Part shown: positions 44,567 to 53,393 of the stretch, piece after piece
How the letters are laid out: each line of letters starts with the position of its first letter
Numbering within the stretch: the first letter of the stretch is position 1
Assembly: GCF_003383615.1 (NCBI RefSeq)
Contig: NZ_QNUL01000021.1
Location: 45,184-109,183 of the forward strand
Direction of reading: 5' to 3'
Source: Dyadobacter luteus
GTDB taxonomy: Bacteria; Bacteroidota; Bacteroidia; Cytophagales; Spirosomataceae
Length of the DNA stretch: 64,000 nt
Program-made: the position numbers and the translations under genes
The notes under the pieces: generated by a model
What the model was told of the DNA's origin: nothing
The model's input: the letters and a program-made list of their open reading frames with translations, nothing else
The model's database searches: none

Positions 44567-45061
44567 ATGAAAAGGATTCTTAAATTAATTCTGGTTAATA
44601 CCATGATCGCCGGTGGTGTATTTCTGGTAAGTTGTAATTCTACTGAGAAGGATAGAAAAGAACTTGCTAAGGCGGAAGAAGAAGCTTTGGATAAAGCTGC
44701 GGAGGCCGGGCAGATCGTTCCTCAGGAGGCAGACCAGGAAGAAATTGAAGGTGCAAAAAAAGAGCTTGTAAAGGCCAGTGAGAAACTTTCTGAAAAACAG
44801 GAGAAATACCTGACTTCCTTGAAACAGCGTGAAAGCAAAATTGATGCAAGACTAAAGAACATCACCGAAAAGCTGAGTTCCGCGGATGGTAATTCGAAGA
44901 AAAAACTGGCTGAAAAGCAGGATAAGCTGATCAAGGAGAGAGATCAACTTCAGGCTAATATTCTTGAAATACAAAGTCCGATGACGGATCAGCAGCTGGA
45001 AACTGTGCAGAAAGAAATAGATGTATTGATCGCCGTAATTGACAATGAGCTGGATAATTAA
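44567..45061 (+). CDS. Coiled-coil lipoprotein of unknown function
   Basis: 164 residues. Signal peptide with lipobox LVSC (Cys23). The mature protein is almost entirely charged helix, rich in Lys, Glu, Gln and Ala, with heptad character from about 30 to 160, and no recognisable domain. It could be an envelope spacer analogous in shape to Lpp-like or OmpH-like proteins, but sequence does not show a match. Monocistronic between two terminators, convergent with xylA. Confidence 0.7.
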   Translation: MKRILKLILVNTMIAGGVFLVSCNSTEKDRKELAKAEEEALDKAAEAGQIVPQEADQEEIEGAKKELVKASEKLSEKQEKYLTSLKQRESKIDARLKNITEKLSSADGNSKKKLAEKQDKLIKERDQLQANILEIQSPMTDQQLETVQKEIDVLIAVIDNELDN

Positions 45062-45092
45062 TCTGCCGGTAATTTGATAAGGGTGGATAACT

Positions 45093-45132
45093 AAAAAACC
45101 GGATTTTAGAAATTTCTGAAATCCGGTTTTTT
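45093..45132. terminator. Bidirectional terminator lipoprotein / xylA
   Basis: 14-bp perfect palindrome AAAAAACCGGATTT (45093-45106) with AAATCCGGTTTTTT (45119-45132), 12-nt loop; T-runs on both strands between two convergent genes. Confidence 0.92.
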
Positions 45133-45149
45133 ATTAAATATAGATACTA

Positions 45150-46478
45150 TCAGATAAATCTGTTGATCAGATTTTCAAGATATTCTTGTCTTCCTGAAAT
45201 TGTTGCAGGCTCACCTTTTGTTGCAGCAAGGTCAAACAAATCTTCCAGTTTCAAACCACCTTTTTCGAAGTCAGAACCTTTTCCTGAATCGAAGCTAGCG
45301 TAACGATCTGTACGGATTTTGTCATATTCTCCGTGCTGAATGATTTTGTCAGCAATAACCAATGCACGTGCAACTACGTCAATACCGCCGATGTGTGCGT
45401 GGAATACATCCGCATCATCAGTTGAGTTTCTGCGACGTTTCGCATCAAAGTTGATACCACCACCCTTCAGACCATCAGCCTTAAGGATTACAAGCAATGC
45501 CTTAGTCCATTCTGCGATGTCGTTAGGGAACTGGTCAGTATCCCATCCGTTTTGGTAATCACCACGGTTTGCATCGATAGATCCAAGGATACCTGCATCT
45601 GCAGCAACCTGCAATTCGTGCTCGAAAGTGTGACCGGCAAGTGTAGCGTGGTTCACTTCAAGGTTCAATGCGAAATCTTCAAGAAGATCGTGCTGACGAA
45701 GGAAGCCAATTACAGTTGCTGAATCGTAGTCATACTGGTGTTTGGTTGGCTCGCATGGTTTTGGCTCAATGAAGAATTTACCTTTGAAACCATTGGCACG
45801 TGCATAAGCAACAGACATTTTAAGGATCTGTGCGAAGTGCTCCTGCTCACGCTTCATATCTGTGTTCAACAGGGTCATGTATCCTTCACGACCTCCCCAG
45901 AATACGTAGTTCTCTCCACCCAAAGCGATTGTTGCATCCAGTGCCATTTTGATCTGAGCACCTGCATGAGAAACAACGTCGAAGTCAGGGTTGGTAGAAG
46001 CACCATTCATGTAACGGTGGTGGCTGAACAGGTTAGCAGTTCCCCAAAGCAATTTTATACCTGATTCTTTTTGTTTTGCAGCAAGATATTCTGTCAATGT
46101 AACCAGACGTTTTTCATTCGTACGTACATCGTCAGCATAGTCAACTACGTCCACATCGTGGAAGCAGTAGTATGGAGTTCCTAATTTGGTGAACAATTCA
46201 AAAGCAGCATCTGCTTTGTCTTTTGCACGGTCAACCGCATCTGCTTTTTTATCCCATGGGTAAAACAATGTCTGACCGCCAAAAGGATCTCCGCCGTTTC
46301 CGCAGAATGTATGCCAGTAAGCGATTGCAAAACGCAAGTGCTCTTTCATTGTTTTTCCACCAACCACACGGTTTTCATCATACCAACGGTATGCAAGCGG
46401 GTTGTCTGACTCTGGTCCTTCGTAGGCAATCTTGCCTATGCCCTTAAAGTATTCCTGATCTCCAAGTACTATGCTCAT
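45150..46478 (-). CDS. xylA: Xylose isomerase
   Basis: Interconverts D-xylose and D-xylulose (also glucose/fructose) in the cytoplasm using two divalent metals. The 442-residue length and the N-terminal insert mark a class II enzyme. Catalytic His107 lies in YYCFHDVDVV. Metal-site motifs are visible in FFIEPKPCEPTKHQYD, NLEVNHATLAGHTFEHEL and GSIDANRGDYQNGWDTDQF. No xylulokinase, xylose transporter or regulator is adjacent, so it stands alone. The 345-bp region upstream holds a dispersed repeat and no clear promoter box. Confidence 0.97.
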   Translation of the reverse strand: MSIVLGDQEYFKGIGKIAYEGPESDNPLAYRWYDENRVVGGKTMKEHLRFAIAYWHTFCGNGGDPFGGQTLFYPWDKKADAVDRAKDKADAAFELFTKLGTPYYCFHDVDVVDYADDVRTNEKRLVTLTEYLAAKQKESGIKLLWGTANLFSHHRYMNGASTNPDFDVVSHAGAQIKMALDATIALGGENYVFWGGREGYMTLLNTDMKREQEHFAQILKMSVAYARANGFKGKFFIEPKPCEPTKHQYDYDSATVIGFLRQHDLLEDFALNLEVNHATLAGHTFEHELQVAADAGILGSIDANRGDYQNGWDTDQFPNDIAEWTKALLVILKADGLKGGGINFDAKRRRNSTDDADVFHAHIGGIDVVARALVIADKIIQHGEYDKIRTDRYASFDSGKGSDFEKGGLKLEDLFDLAATKGEPATISGRQEYLENLINRFI

Positions 46479-46574
46479 TGTTATTGTTTATTGTTTATCG
46501 TTCCGAAAAATGCGTTTTATTGAAAACCGGTTGGAATCATCTACTAATTCCCTATTATTCTCATTGTTAATTCC

Positions 46575-46690
46575 TCTCTCCTCGGGGCGTTGCCCCGGGC
46601 TAGGGAGATAGAAGCCTTTCAGGCTAGTGCTATACTCTACTATAACTTCTCTAACTCCTTAACTTCCTATAACCACTTTAACTCCTATTT
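46575..46690 (-). repeat. Inverted single copy of the two-hairpin dispersed repeat with AACTTC-type tail
   Basis: On the minus strand it reads AGCCTGAAAGGCTTC (46611-46625), then CCGGGGC-AAC-GCCCCG (around 46583-46598), the same order and spacing as each 81-bp unit at 56.2 kb. It is flanked by degenerate repeats of the type GGAGTTA/GAAGTTA (46630-46690). It sits in the 345-bp gap upstream of xylA and downstream of ppiD; the rest of the gap is AT-rich and empty. Confidence 0.7.
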
Positions 46691-46756
46691 ATTAATAAGT
46701 GTACCATTGACATTTTATACTGCAATACTATCACTTTTTTTTGAATTTTTGTAGTA

Positions 46757-46803
46757 AAAGTAAAAAGAGGAGCAGATATAATTTCTGCTCCTCTTTTTAC
46801 TTT
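46757..46803 (-). terminator. Terminator of ppiD-like gene
   Basis: 20-bp perfect stem (46757-46776 with 46784-46803) around a 7-nt loop. The stem arms include AGGAGCAGA/TCTGCTCCT and are T-rich on the minus strand. 20 nt past the stop codon at 46824. Confidence 0.9.
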
Positions 46804-46823
46804 AATTTTTATTGAGTCGACTA

Positions 46824-48941
46824 TCAGAAAAACTTAGCTCTTCTGTCTTCGATTTTAGCATTTTCACGGATTGCCTCGTTCACCAGGTAAGACATACGGC
46901 TTTCAAGAGACTGCGTAAGCTGTGTTTTGTACTGAGTGAAGTCTGCCACTTTTGGAGCATCAGTTTTGTTGATTTGCTCCATGATGAACACACCATTTTC
47001 ACCAGTAAACACATCTGATTTCTGTCCGGCTTTAAGACCGAAAGCTTTTCCAAGAGCGATAGGATCGAAACCTGCACTGCTCAGGAAGCCTGTTGCAAGT
47101 GTGATGTCAGTCGCTGATTCAACAAGAGCACCTGCGCCATATTTCTTCGCAATGGCTTCAAGATCTCCCGTTGCACCTTTCAGCTTAGCTGTAATCTGCT
47201 CAGATTTCTTCTGGTTACGTACTTTGGTAGTCAATTCGTCACGGAAGTCATCTACTTTCACGTTGTCCTGATCAGACTTGCCAGTAAGAACAGCTACGAT
47301 ATATTGCTCTTCAGTTTCGAATACCTGAGATACTGAGTTGATTTTAGAGTCATCCTTAAATGCCCAGCGAACGATTTCACGGCCATTTTGGATTGCATTT
47401 ACGTTGGTTGCAGTTTCAGGAATGCGGTTAGCAGTAGCTACTACAAGTCCTTTGTCTTTTTTCACAGCTTCGTTAAACTGCTCTTTTGTTTTTACAGAGT
47501 TAGCAAACTCATCTGCTTTGCGGTAAGCTTCGTCACGAGTTGACTGGCTAGGAGCAATTGTTTTACCAATTGCCGCAACGCGGTAAAGCACGTTAGATTT
47601 CGGTGCAGTTACTTTGATAATGTGGAAACCAAACTGGCTTTCTACTACCTTTCCGATCAAACCAGGAGCAGACGCAGAGAATACAGCTTCTTCAAATGGT
47701 TTCACCATCGCACCGTTGTTTTGGAAGTAACCCAAATCTCCACCACGTTGAGCAGATCCCGGATCAGCGCTTGATGTAGCTGCCAATGCTTCGAAGTTAG
47801 CACCAGAACGAATCTGGGCAAGAAGTCCTTCTGCTTTTACACGAGCTGCTGCTTTTGCTGAGTCAGACTGGTTTTCTGCACGAATCAGAATGTGGCTTGC
47901 TCTTGCTGAAGAAACAGTATCGATCTTAGTACCGCCGTATTTGTAAATGAAATAAGTATTTCCTTCACGGTATGGACCATATACACCACCAGGAACGAAA
48001 GTTTTTATAGCTTCTTTCAATTGGTCTGACATAGTAGCCAGAGACATGTTCACAGGAAGTGAGATGTCCGAGTTCATGCTTGCAAAAGCTGAATCGTTAG
48101 GAGCCGTAGCCAATCCACGAGCCAATTCTTTAATCTCTGTGTAAAGAGCAGCACTGTCATCCTTTGCAGGTTGTACAGGGAAAGTTACGTATTCGATAGA
48201 ACGTGTATCTGTTCCTTTGTACTCAGAGCGGTGTGCGCTCAGATATTGTTCCAACTCAGAATCCGTTACTTTAATCGTAGTATCAACAATTGAGAAGTAA
48301 GGAACATACAGGTAACGAAGTGTTGCCTTGGTGTTTTGAGCCAGATATTCTTTTTCAGCCTGTGCTTTCGGAGTGTAAGCCGAAAGTTTCAGCAGGTTTT
48401 CATATTTGCTGCGGATACGTTCTTCACGTAGACTTTTCTCAAAATTCTCCCATGATTTTTGTTGCTCAATAGGAAGCGTTTTAAGGTTTTTCAGATAGTT
48501 AACGACTGCATTTTTGTCAAAACGACCTGTTGTAGGATCCGAAAATGCCTGAAGAATAGATGGACTGATGTGGTTTCCCTGAACCATGTCTACCAATTCT
48601 TCATCTGTAACTGTAAGTCCAAGTTCGTCGAACTGATCTCTGTAGGCGATATCAACAATAAACTGATTCCATGCCTGATCGCGTAGGGCAACTAACTCAT
48701 TTTCGCTAAGGCTACGACCTGATTGCGCCTCGTAGTTTTGTCGAAAACCATCAACCCGACTCTGAAAGTCCTTGATGTTGATCTCTTTACCAGCTATTTC
48801 ACCTACAACCTGATTGTTGTTTCCACCGAGCATGGAATTAGGTCCTAAAAGATCACCTCCTACCATGAAGAGGATTAAGCTGATAGCAATTACCGTAACC
48901 GCGATACCGGACTTCTCTCTGATTTTGTTAATTAAAGCCAT
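46824..48941 (-). CDS. ppiD: Membrane-anchored peptidylprolyl isomerase (PpiD/SurA-like)
   Basis: Periplasmic foldase of 705 residues tethered to the inner membrane by one N-terminal helix (about 12-30, GIAVTVIAISLILFMVGGD). SurA_N-type chaperone region about 40-215. A parvulin/rotamase domain lies at about 345-450 (ASHILIRAENQSDSAK, GGDLGYFQNNG, FGFHIIKV), followed by a second, degenerate rotamase-like or chaperone region to the C-terminus. It should assist folding of exported proteins such as the SusCD components. Gene symbol is by architecture; the Bacteroidota form is longer and diverged from Escherichia coli PpiD. Confidence 0.9.
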   Translation of the reverse strand: MALINKIREKSGIAVTVIAISLILFMVGGDLLGPNSMLGGNNNQVVGEIAGKEINIKDFQSRVDGFRQNYEAQSGRSLSENELVALRDQAWNQFIVDIAYRDQFDELGLTVTDEELVDMVQGNHISPSILQAFSDPTTGRFDKNAVVNYLKNLKTLPIEQQKSWENFEKSLREERIRSKYENLLKLSAYTPKAQAEKEYLAQNTKATLRYLYVPYFSIVDTTIKVTDSELEQYLSAHRSEYKGTDTRSIEYVTFPVQPAKDDSAALYTEIKELARGLATAPNDSAFASMNSDISLPVNMSLATMSDQLKEAIKTFVPGGVYGPYREGNTYFIYKYGGTKIDTVSSARASHILIRAENQSDSAKAAARVKAEGLLAQIRSGANFEALAATSSADPGSAQRGGDLGYFQNNGAMVKPFEEAVFSASAPGLIGKVVESQFGFHIIKVTAPKSNVLYRVAAIGKTIAPSQSTRDEAYRKADEFANSVKTKEQFNEAVKKDKGLVVATANRIPETATNVNAIQNGREIVRWAFKDDSKINSVSQVFETEEQYIVAVLTGKSDQDNVKVDDFRDELTTKVRNQKKSEQITAKLKGATGDLEAIAKKYGAGALVESATDITLATGFLSSAGFDPIALGKAFGLKAGQKSDVFTGENGVFIMEQINKTDAPKVADFTQYKTQLTQSLESRMSYLVNEAIRENAKIEDRRAKFF

Positions 48942-49083
48942 TTTCTCTTTTCAAATTTGTGCGCAAAATAAAATCTTTTCCGCGTGGAATGCAAGGGCTT
49001 ACAAACCTAATCAGGAAATTTAGATTAGCATGTAACCCTGTGAAAAAAAATATTTTTAACAGAAGATCGTTAGCGGGTCTGTT

Positions 49084-49575
49084 TTACCGCATGTATTTGA
49101 GATTGAGCGCATAAAATATCGCCATAAAAATGCTGGCGAAAATACTCGCAAACGCAGTGATGAAACCTAGCCAACCACCAATAAAGAACAGTGGTCCGAG
49201 GAAGGCAATACCCATGCCGCCGAGATAAAAATAATATCCTTTTTTCTGCAGATTCCACATCAGGTAAGCACCGTAAAGAGATAGAGCTTCGAAAATAAGC
49301 ATGAATATTGCGCCGGTCATTATTGTTTGCGGGGTGGTGTTGTCAATAACAGCCGCAAACATAGTTTCCATCGTTTTGATGTCTGCGCCGTTGGCTTGCT
49401 GCAGCACATTTTCCCGTACCATTTCGAAGGTTTCACGTGTTTTGTCTGCCATCACGCCAGGATTCCAGAACCTTTCTGACTGACTCCACAAACCGGAAAC
49501 CGAGTTCATGAAGGTGATGAAGCATAGTACTGTCAGGAATAAAGGGCGGATCACCGGTTCACTAGTTGGTTGCAT
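49084..49575 (-). CDS. Small integral membrane protein of unknown function
   Basis: Best start is ATG 49575 (163 aa, MQPTSEPVIRPLFLTVLCFI); an upstream in-frame ATG at 49680 adds 35 non-hydrophobic, Cys-rich residues. Hydrophobic segments at about 9-30, 78-103, 110-128 and 132-155 suggest four helices. A soluble loop at 35-75 is rich in Glu and Met (ENVLQQANGADIKTMETMF). No family is recognised. Divergent from the SCP2 gene and downstream of nothing obvious on its strand; role unknown. Confidence 0.65.
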   Translation of the reverse strand: MQPTSEPVIRPLFLTVLCFITFMNSVSGLWSQSERFWNPGVMADKTRETFEMVRENVLQQANGADIKTMETMFAAVIDNTTPQTIMTGAIFMLIFEALSLYGAYLMWNLQKKGYYFYLGGMGIAFLGPLFFIGGWLGFITAFASIFASIFMAIFYALNLKYMR

Positions 49576-49728
49576 AATGGCAAATATGAGTTTTTGAAAA
49601 ATCGGGCGCAAAATTTGTAGTTTTACGCCGTAACACCAAGCGCATTTGTATTTTCCTGGTCGCAGTGAATACAAATGCACAACGTTATTGATAAGTATTA
49701 ATACATAAAACGATAAAAGTCAGATCTT

Positions 49729-50031
49729 ATGAGCCTGCAAATTCTTACCGAACGCATTACCGAAATTCTTGGGACCGATAGTGGTTTGGATGCAACCGTG
49801 AAATTTAAAACTGAAGAAGGAAGTATTTTCATTGACAGTACAGTGGTGCCGAATGTTGTCTCTAACGATGACAAGGATGCGGACTGCGTGCTTGAAGTAT
49901 CAACAAAAAATGCTCTCAAACTAATTGACGGTGAATTGAACGCAATGATGGCTTTAATGACCGGTAAATTAAAAATAGACGGAGACATGGGAGTGGCCAT
50001 GAACATCGCGCAAACTTTTGGCGGGAAATAA
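49729..50031 (+). CDS. SCP2 sterol-carrier domain protein
   Basis: 100-residue stand-alone SCP2-like lipid-binding domain (VKFKTEEGSIFID, then DADCVLEVSTKNALKLIDGELNAMMALMTGKLKIDGDMGVAMNIAQTF). The KLKIDGDMG/LMTGKLKI motif forming the lipid tunnel floor is conserved. Likely binds acyl chains or other hydrophobic ligands in the cytoplasm. Convergent with pdxJ, with which it shares a hairpin region. Confidence 0.9.
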   Translation: MSLQILTERITEILGTDSGLDATVKFKTEEGSIFIDSTVVPNVVSNDDKDADCVLEVSTKNALKLIDGELNAMMALMTGKLKIDGDMGVAMNIAQTFGGK

Positions 50032-50079
50032 AAAAACTTCATCACGGATACATGGCGGGAAATCGAAATGTATCCGTGA
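50030..50079 (-). terminator. Terminator of pdxJ
   Basis: 12-bp perfect stem TCACGGATACAT (50042-50053) with ATGTATCCGTGA (50068-50079). On the minus strand it is followed after a few bases by seven T (plus-strand A-run at the end of the SCP2 gene). Confidence 0.75.
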
Positions 50080-50087
50080 AAGATCTG

Positions 50088-50807
50088 TTATAAAGCGAGT
50101 TCCCTCAAATACATTTGTATTGTATTTTCAAGCCCGAGGTAAAGTGCATCTGCTATGAGTGCGTGCCCGATTGAAACTTCGTCCATCCATGGAATGCTCT
50201 GCTTCAGAAAGCGAAGGTTATCCAGACTCAGGTCATGTCCGGCATTTAATCCTAGGCCAACCTCTCTTGCCTTCTCAGCAGCCTTGACGAAGGGAAGAAC
50301 AGCTTTTTGTCTGTTTTCAAAATAGTATTCTGCATAGGCCTCGGTATACAACTCCACGCGGTCGGCTCCGCATAGGGCAGCACCTTCAACCATTTCTTCA
50401 TCTGCATCCACGAATACAGATACACGAATCGCAGCCTTCTTGAATTCCTGAACCAGTTCGGTAAGTTCACTGCGGTGTTTTACTGTATCCCATCCGGCAT
50501 TGGAAGTAATCGCGTTGAGTGCATCCGGCACAAGCGTTACCTGATCCGGCTGTGTAGCCAGTACCAGATCGATAAATTTTCTTTCAGACGGATTGCCTTC
50601 AATATTAAATTCTGTAGTTACAAGTTCGCGGAGATCGTATACGTCCTGATAACGGATGTGTCGTTCGTCGGGGCGCGGATGTACAGTAATGCCCTGTGCA
50701 CCAAATCGCTCGCAGTCGAGCGCTACTTTCAGAACGTTGGGATTATCCCCGCCACGTGAGTTTCTGAGTGTAGCTATTTTGTTGATGTTGACGCTGAGAC
50801 GTGTCAT
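50088..50807 (-). CDS. pdxJ: Pyridoxine 5'-phosphate synthase
   Basis: Condenses 3-amino-2-oxopropyl phosphate with 1-deoxy-D-xylulose 5-phosphate in de novo vitamin B6 synthesis. The 239-residue TIM barrel starts with the diagnostic LSVNINKIATLRNSRGG. Catalytic and phosphate-binding stretches are GITVHPRPDERHI (His in HPRPDERH), LVPDALNAITSNAGWD, DRVELYTEAYA and LNAGHDLSLDN. No pdxA or pdxH nearby. Divergent from the yqeY gene. Confidence 0.97.
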   Translation of the reverse strand: MTRLSVNINKIATLRNSRGGDNPNVLKVALDCERFGAQGITVHPRPDERHIRYQDVYDLRELVTTEFNIEGNPSERKFIDLVLATQPDQVTLVPDALNAITSNAGWDTVKHRSELTELVQEFKKAAIRVSVFVDADEEMVEGAALCGADRVELYTEAYAEYYFENRQKAVLPFVKAAEKAREVGLGLNAGHDLSLDNLRFLKQSIPWMDEVSIGHALIADALYLGLENTIQMYLRELAL

Positions 50808-50840
50808 GAAGTTAACTGAGATTGATTAATGAGAGAATGA

Positions 50841-50874
50841 TTGAATGACAATTTCTGTGATTCCTGTAACTTTG
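50841..50874 (+). promoter_or_regulatory. Candidate Bacteroidota promoter of the yqeY-cvpA operon
   Basis: TTG at 50841-50843, 23-nt spacer, TAACTTTG at 50867-50874, an exact TAnnTTTG; 69 nt before the yqeY ATG. Confidence 0.6.
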
Positions 50875-50943
50875 CGGTCTTATGGGCAAATTTAACATTA
50901 CCATATAGAAAATTACTCATTCTACCATTTAATTGTAAAATAT

Positions 50944-51396
50944 ATGTCACTTAAAAGTCAGGTTGAATCAGGTATTAAAGACGCCATGAGGGCTAAGGAA
51001 TCTGATAAATTGCGTACACTCCGTGCTATCAAAGCGCTGATTCTGCTTGAAGAAACCAAGGCTGGCGGAACGGGTGGAGAGCTTTCAGCTGACGATGAAC
51101 TGAAGTTGTTAACCAAAGCAGCAAAGCAACGTCGCGAATCAGCTGATATATACCGTGCACAGGGCAGGGAAGATTTGCTGGCAGTGGAAGAGGCGGAGCT
51201 TAGTTACATAGAAGCATTTTTGCCGAAGCAACTTACTGAGGACGAGATCAAAGCAAAATTGCAGGAAATTATCGCTCGTGTAGGTGCGTCTGCTCCTTCG
51301 GACATGGGTAAAGTAATGGGCGTGGCTACGAAGGAATTGGCTGGCCAGGCAGATGGTCGTGTTGTATCTACGCTGGTTAAGAGTTTGCTGGCATGA
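50944..51396 (+). CDS. YqeY/GatB-like protein
   Basis: 150-residue protein of the YqeY family, related to the C-terminal tRNA-recognition domain of GatB (AKESDKLRTLRAIKALILLEE, DELKLLTKAAKQRRESADIYR, EAFLPKQLTEDEIKAKLQEI). Possible role in amidated aminoacyl-tRNA handling; not experimentally defined. Its stop overlaps the cvpA start by 4 nt (ATGA), indicating translational coupling. Confidence 0.92.
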   Translation: MSLKSQVESGIKDAMRAKESDKLRTLRAIKALILLEETKAGGTGGELSADDELKLLTKAAKQRRESADIYRAQGREDLLAVEEAELSYIEAFLPKQLTEDEIKAKLQEIIARVGASAPSDMGKVMGVATKELAGQADGRVVSTLVKSLLA

Positions 51397-51959
51397 AGTT
51401 ACTGGATGTTCTCATCCTTTTGCCATTGCTTTGGGGAGCGTTACATGGTTACCGTAAAGGATTGCTGATTGAATTTATCGGCATAGCAGGAATGGTGGTA
51501 GCCATGATCCTCGGTTTTAAATTTCTGGGGTTGGGAATGGAAATCCTGACCCCCTATTTTAGTGATAGTATGGCTAAGAAAATTTTACCTTATGTAGGAT
51601 TTTCGGCCGTATTTTTCCCGACCATTTTTTTGCTGAATCAGTTTGGTTACACCATTCGAAGATCATTGCGTTATTCCATACTAGGGACATTCGACCAATT
51701 TGCAGGAGCCTTGGTGGGGATATTTACATGGGTATTCGGAATCAGTGTATTCTTTTGGCTGGTCAATCTGATCGGCATAAATATTCCTTCCCACCGTACC
51801 GAAGAAACCTATCTGTATCCCCTTGTGGTTCCTGTGGCGCCAACGGTCATTACCAAAGCGCTGCAATGGATGCCGAAAGGAACAGAGTTGATCCGCGAAT
51901 GGAAAAAGGAATATATGGATGACACTGAAAAGCAAGATACCGAGGAAACCTCAGAATGA
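51393..51959 (+). CDS. CvpA family membrane protein
   Basis: 188 residues, four predicted membrane helices (about 2-12, 25-48, 65-83, 100-127), typical N-terminus LLDVLILLPLLWGALHGYRKGLLIEF. CvpA proteins are linked to colicin V production in E. coli and to envelope stress; function here is inferred only. The C-terminus is acidic (DDTEKQDTEETSE). Overlaps yqeY by 4 nt. Confidence 0.88.
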   Translation: MKLLDVLILLPLLWGALHGYRKGLLIEFIGIAGMVVAMILGFKFLGLGMEILTPYFSDSMAKKILPYVGFSAVFFPTIFLLNQFGYTIRRSLRYSILGTFDQFAGALVGIFTWVFGISVFFWLVNLIGINIPSHRTEETYLYPLVVPVAPTVITKALQWMPKGTELIREWKKEYMDDTEKQDTEETSE

Positions 51960-52096
51960 ATTTTGGGGATGTAAAGAAGGTGATTTTGTTAGACGTAATA
52001 AATGACTCAGTGCCAAACTCATTTTAACTCAGCGTTTAAACCGGAAATGAACTTTCAATATTCGGGATGAGTTAAGAATCAATAGTTGATTTTCAG

Positions 52097-52104
52097 TACC
52101 TTTG
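52097..52104 (+). promoter_or_regulatory. Candidate -7 box of rlmN
   Basis: TACCTTTG, an exact TAnnTTTG, ending 19 nt before the rlmN ATG. No convincing -33 TTG at normal spacing. Confidence 0.4.
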
Positions 52105-52123
52105 CAGGTATAAGTAAGAAATA

Positions 52124-53179
52124 ATGACCGGATTACAGGAAAAACAGGATATAAGAAAGATGTCGGTGGATCAGCTGAAAGGCTGGATGACTGAACATGG
52201 TGAAAAAGCATTCCGTGCCAAGCAGATTTATGAATGGATCTGGAAAAAATCAGCGAATTCTTTTGCTGAAATGACGAACCTTTCATTGGCAACCCGTCAG
52301 CTTATTGATGAACACTTTGTGATCCATGCCATGGATGTGGCCAAGCAACAGCAAAGTAATGACGGTACGATTAAATCTGCTTTCCGTTTGTTTGATGGTA
52401 ATCTGGTTGAAGGTGTTCTGATTCCGGCTGCAGACCGGATGACTGCCTGCGTCAGTAGCCAGGTGGGGTGCTCGCTTACCTGTAAGTTCTGCGCCACAGG
52501 TTACATGGATAGAAAACGCAATCTGGAAGCAGGGGAGATCTATGATCAGGTGGTAGCGATTGCACGCCAGGCTGAGTATAGTTTTAAAGCTCCGTTGACC
52601 AATATTGTATATATGGGTATGGGTGAGCCGTTGCTTAATTATGTAAATGTGCTCAAATCTATCGAACATATCACATCTCCGGAAGGGTTGAATATGTCTC
52701 CGAGACGTATCACCGTCTCTACTGCAGGGATTGCCAAAATGATTAAAAAGCTGGGTGACGATGAGGTACGGTTCAGGCTTGCACTTTCATTACATGCTGC
52801 AAACGACGAGAAGAGAAATCAGATCATGCCGATCAATGAATCCAACTCACTGGATAATTTGGCAGAGGCGCTCAATTACTTTTACGATAAGACAGGAAAC
52901 AGAATTACTTTCGAGTATATCGTTTTTAATAATTTTAACGATACGTTGCAGGATGCGAAAGAACTCTGGGAATTTACGAAACGTGTACCTGCCAGGGTCA
53001 ATATTATCGAGTACAATCCTATAGCTGAAGCTGAATTTACAAATACAGGTGCCGATAAGCTGGATAAATTTGCTGCTTATCTTGAAGACAGAGGCGTTTC
53101 TGTGCATGTGCGCCGTAGCCGTGGTAAGGATATAGATGCTGCATGCGGACAATTAGCTAATAAGGAAAAAGCAGTATAA
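52124..53179 (+). CDS. rlmN: 23S rRNA (adenine-2503-C2)-methyltransferase RlmN
   Basis: Radical-SAM enzyme that methylates A2503 of 23S rRNA and A37 of some tRNAs. The 4Fe-4S motif C-x3-C-x2-C is at Cys116, Cys120 and Cys123 (GCSLTCKFCATG). The additional conserved Cys109 and the methyl-carrying Cys341 (DIDAACGQL) match the E. coli pattern C118/C355. SAM-binding GMGEPLLN near residues 165-172. Length 351 aa is normal. Monocistronic as far as can be seen. Confidence 0.96.
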   Translation: MTGLQEKQDIRKMSVDQLKGWMTEHGEKAFRAKQIYEWIWKKSANSFAEMTNLSLATRQLIDEHFVIHAMDVAKQQQSNDGTIKSAFRLFDGNLVEGVLIPAADRMTACVSSQVGCSLTCKFCATGYMDRKRNLEAGEIYDQVVAIARQAEYSFKAPLTNIVYMGMGEPLLNYVNVLKSIEHITSPEGLNMSPRRITVSTAGIAKMIKKLGDDEVRFRLALSLHAANDEKRNQIMPINESNSLDNLAEALNYFYDKTGNRITFEYIVFNNFNDTLQDAKELWEFTKRVPARVNIIEYNPIAEAEFTNTGADKLDKFAAYLEDRGVSVHVRRSRGKDIDAACGQLANKEKAV

Positions 53180-53265
53180 GGAACATGAAAAGTGTTGTAT
53201 GGCAATGTGTTTTTTGATAAATCTATCGTAAAATGCCGTGTGTTTTAATTAACAATTTGGTAACA

Positions 53266-53293
53266 TTGCATCGGTAAACAATCAGTAGTTTTG
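53266..53293 (+). promoter_or_regulatory. Candidate Bacteroidota promoter of the phosphate transporter
   Basis: TTG at 53266-53268, a 17-nt spacer and TAGTTTTG at 53286-53293, an exact TAnnTTTG; about 100 nt leader before the ATG at 53394. Confidence 0.55.
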
Positions 53294-53393
53294 CCTCAAA
53301 ATTAGTGGCGAGGACAATTGAACTTAAACGGGCGGACATTCAGCCGAGCACTTTCAAAACCTGCTATTTACTTCATATAACTATACTTTCTTT

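Noticed and set aside
45150..46478. Xylose utilisation operon
   Set aside because: Only xylA is present; neighbours are a coiled-coil lipoprotein and a foldase, each with its own terminator.
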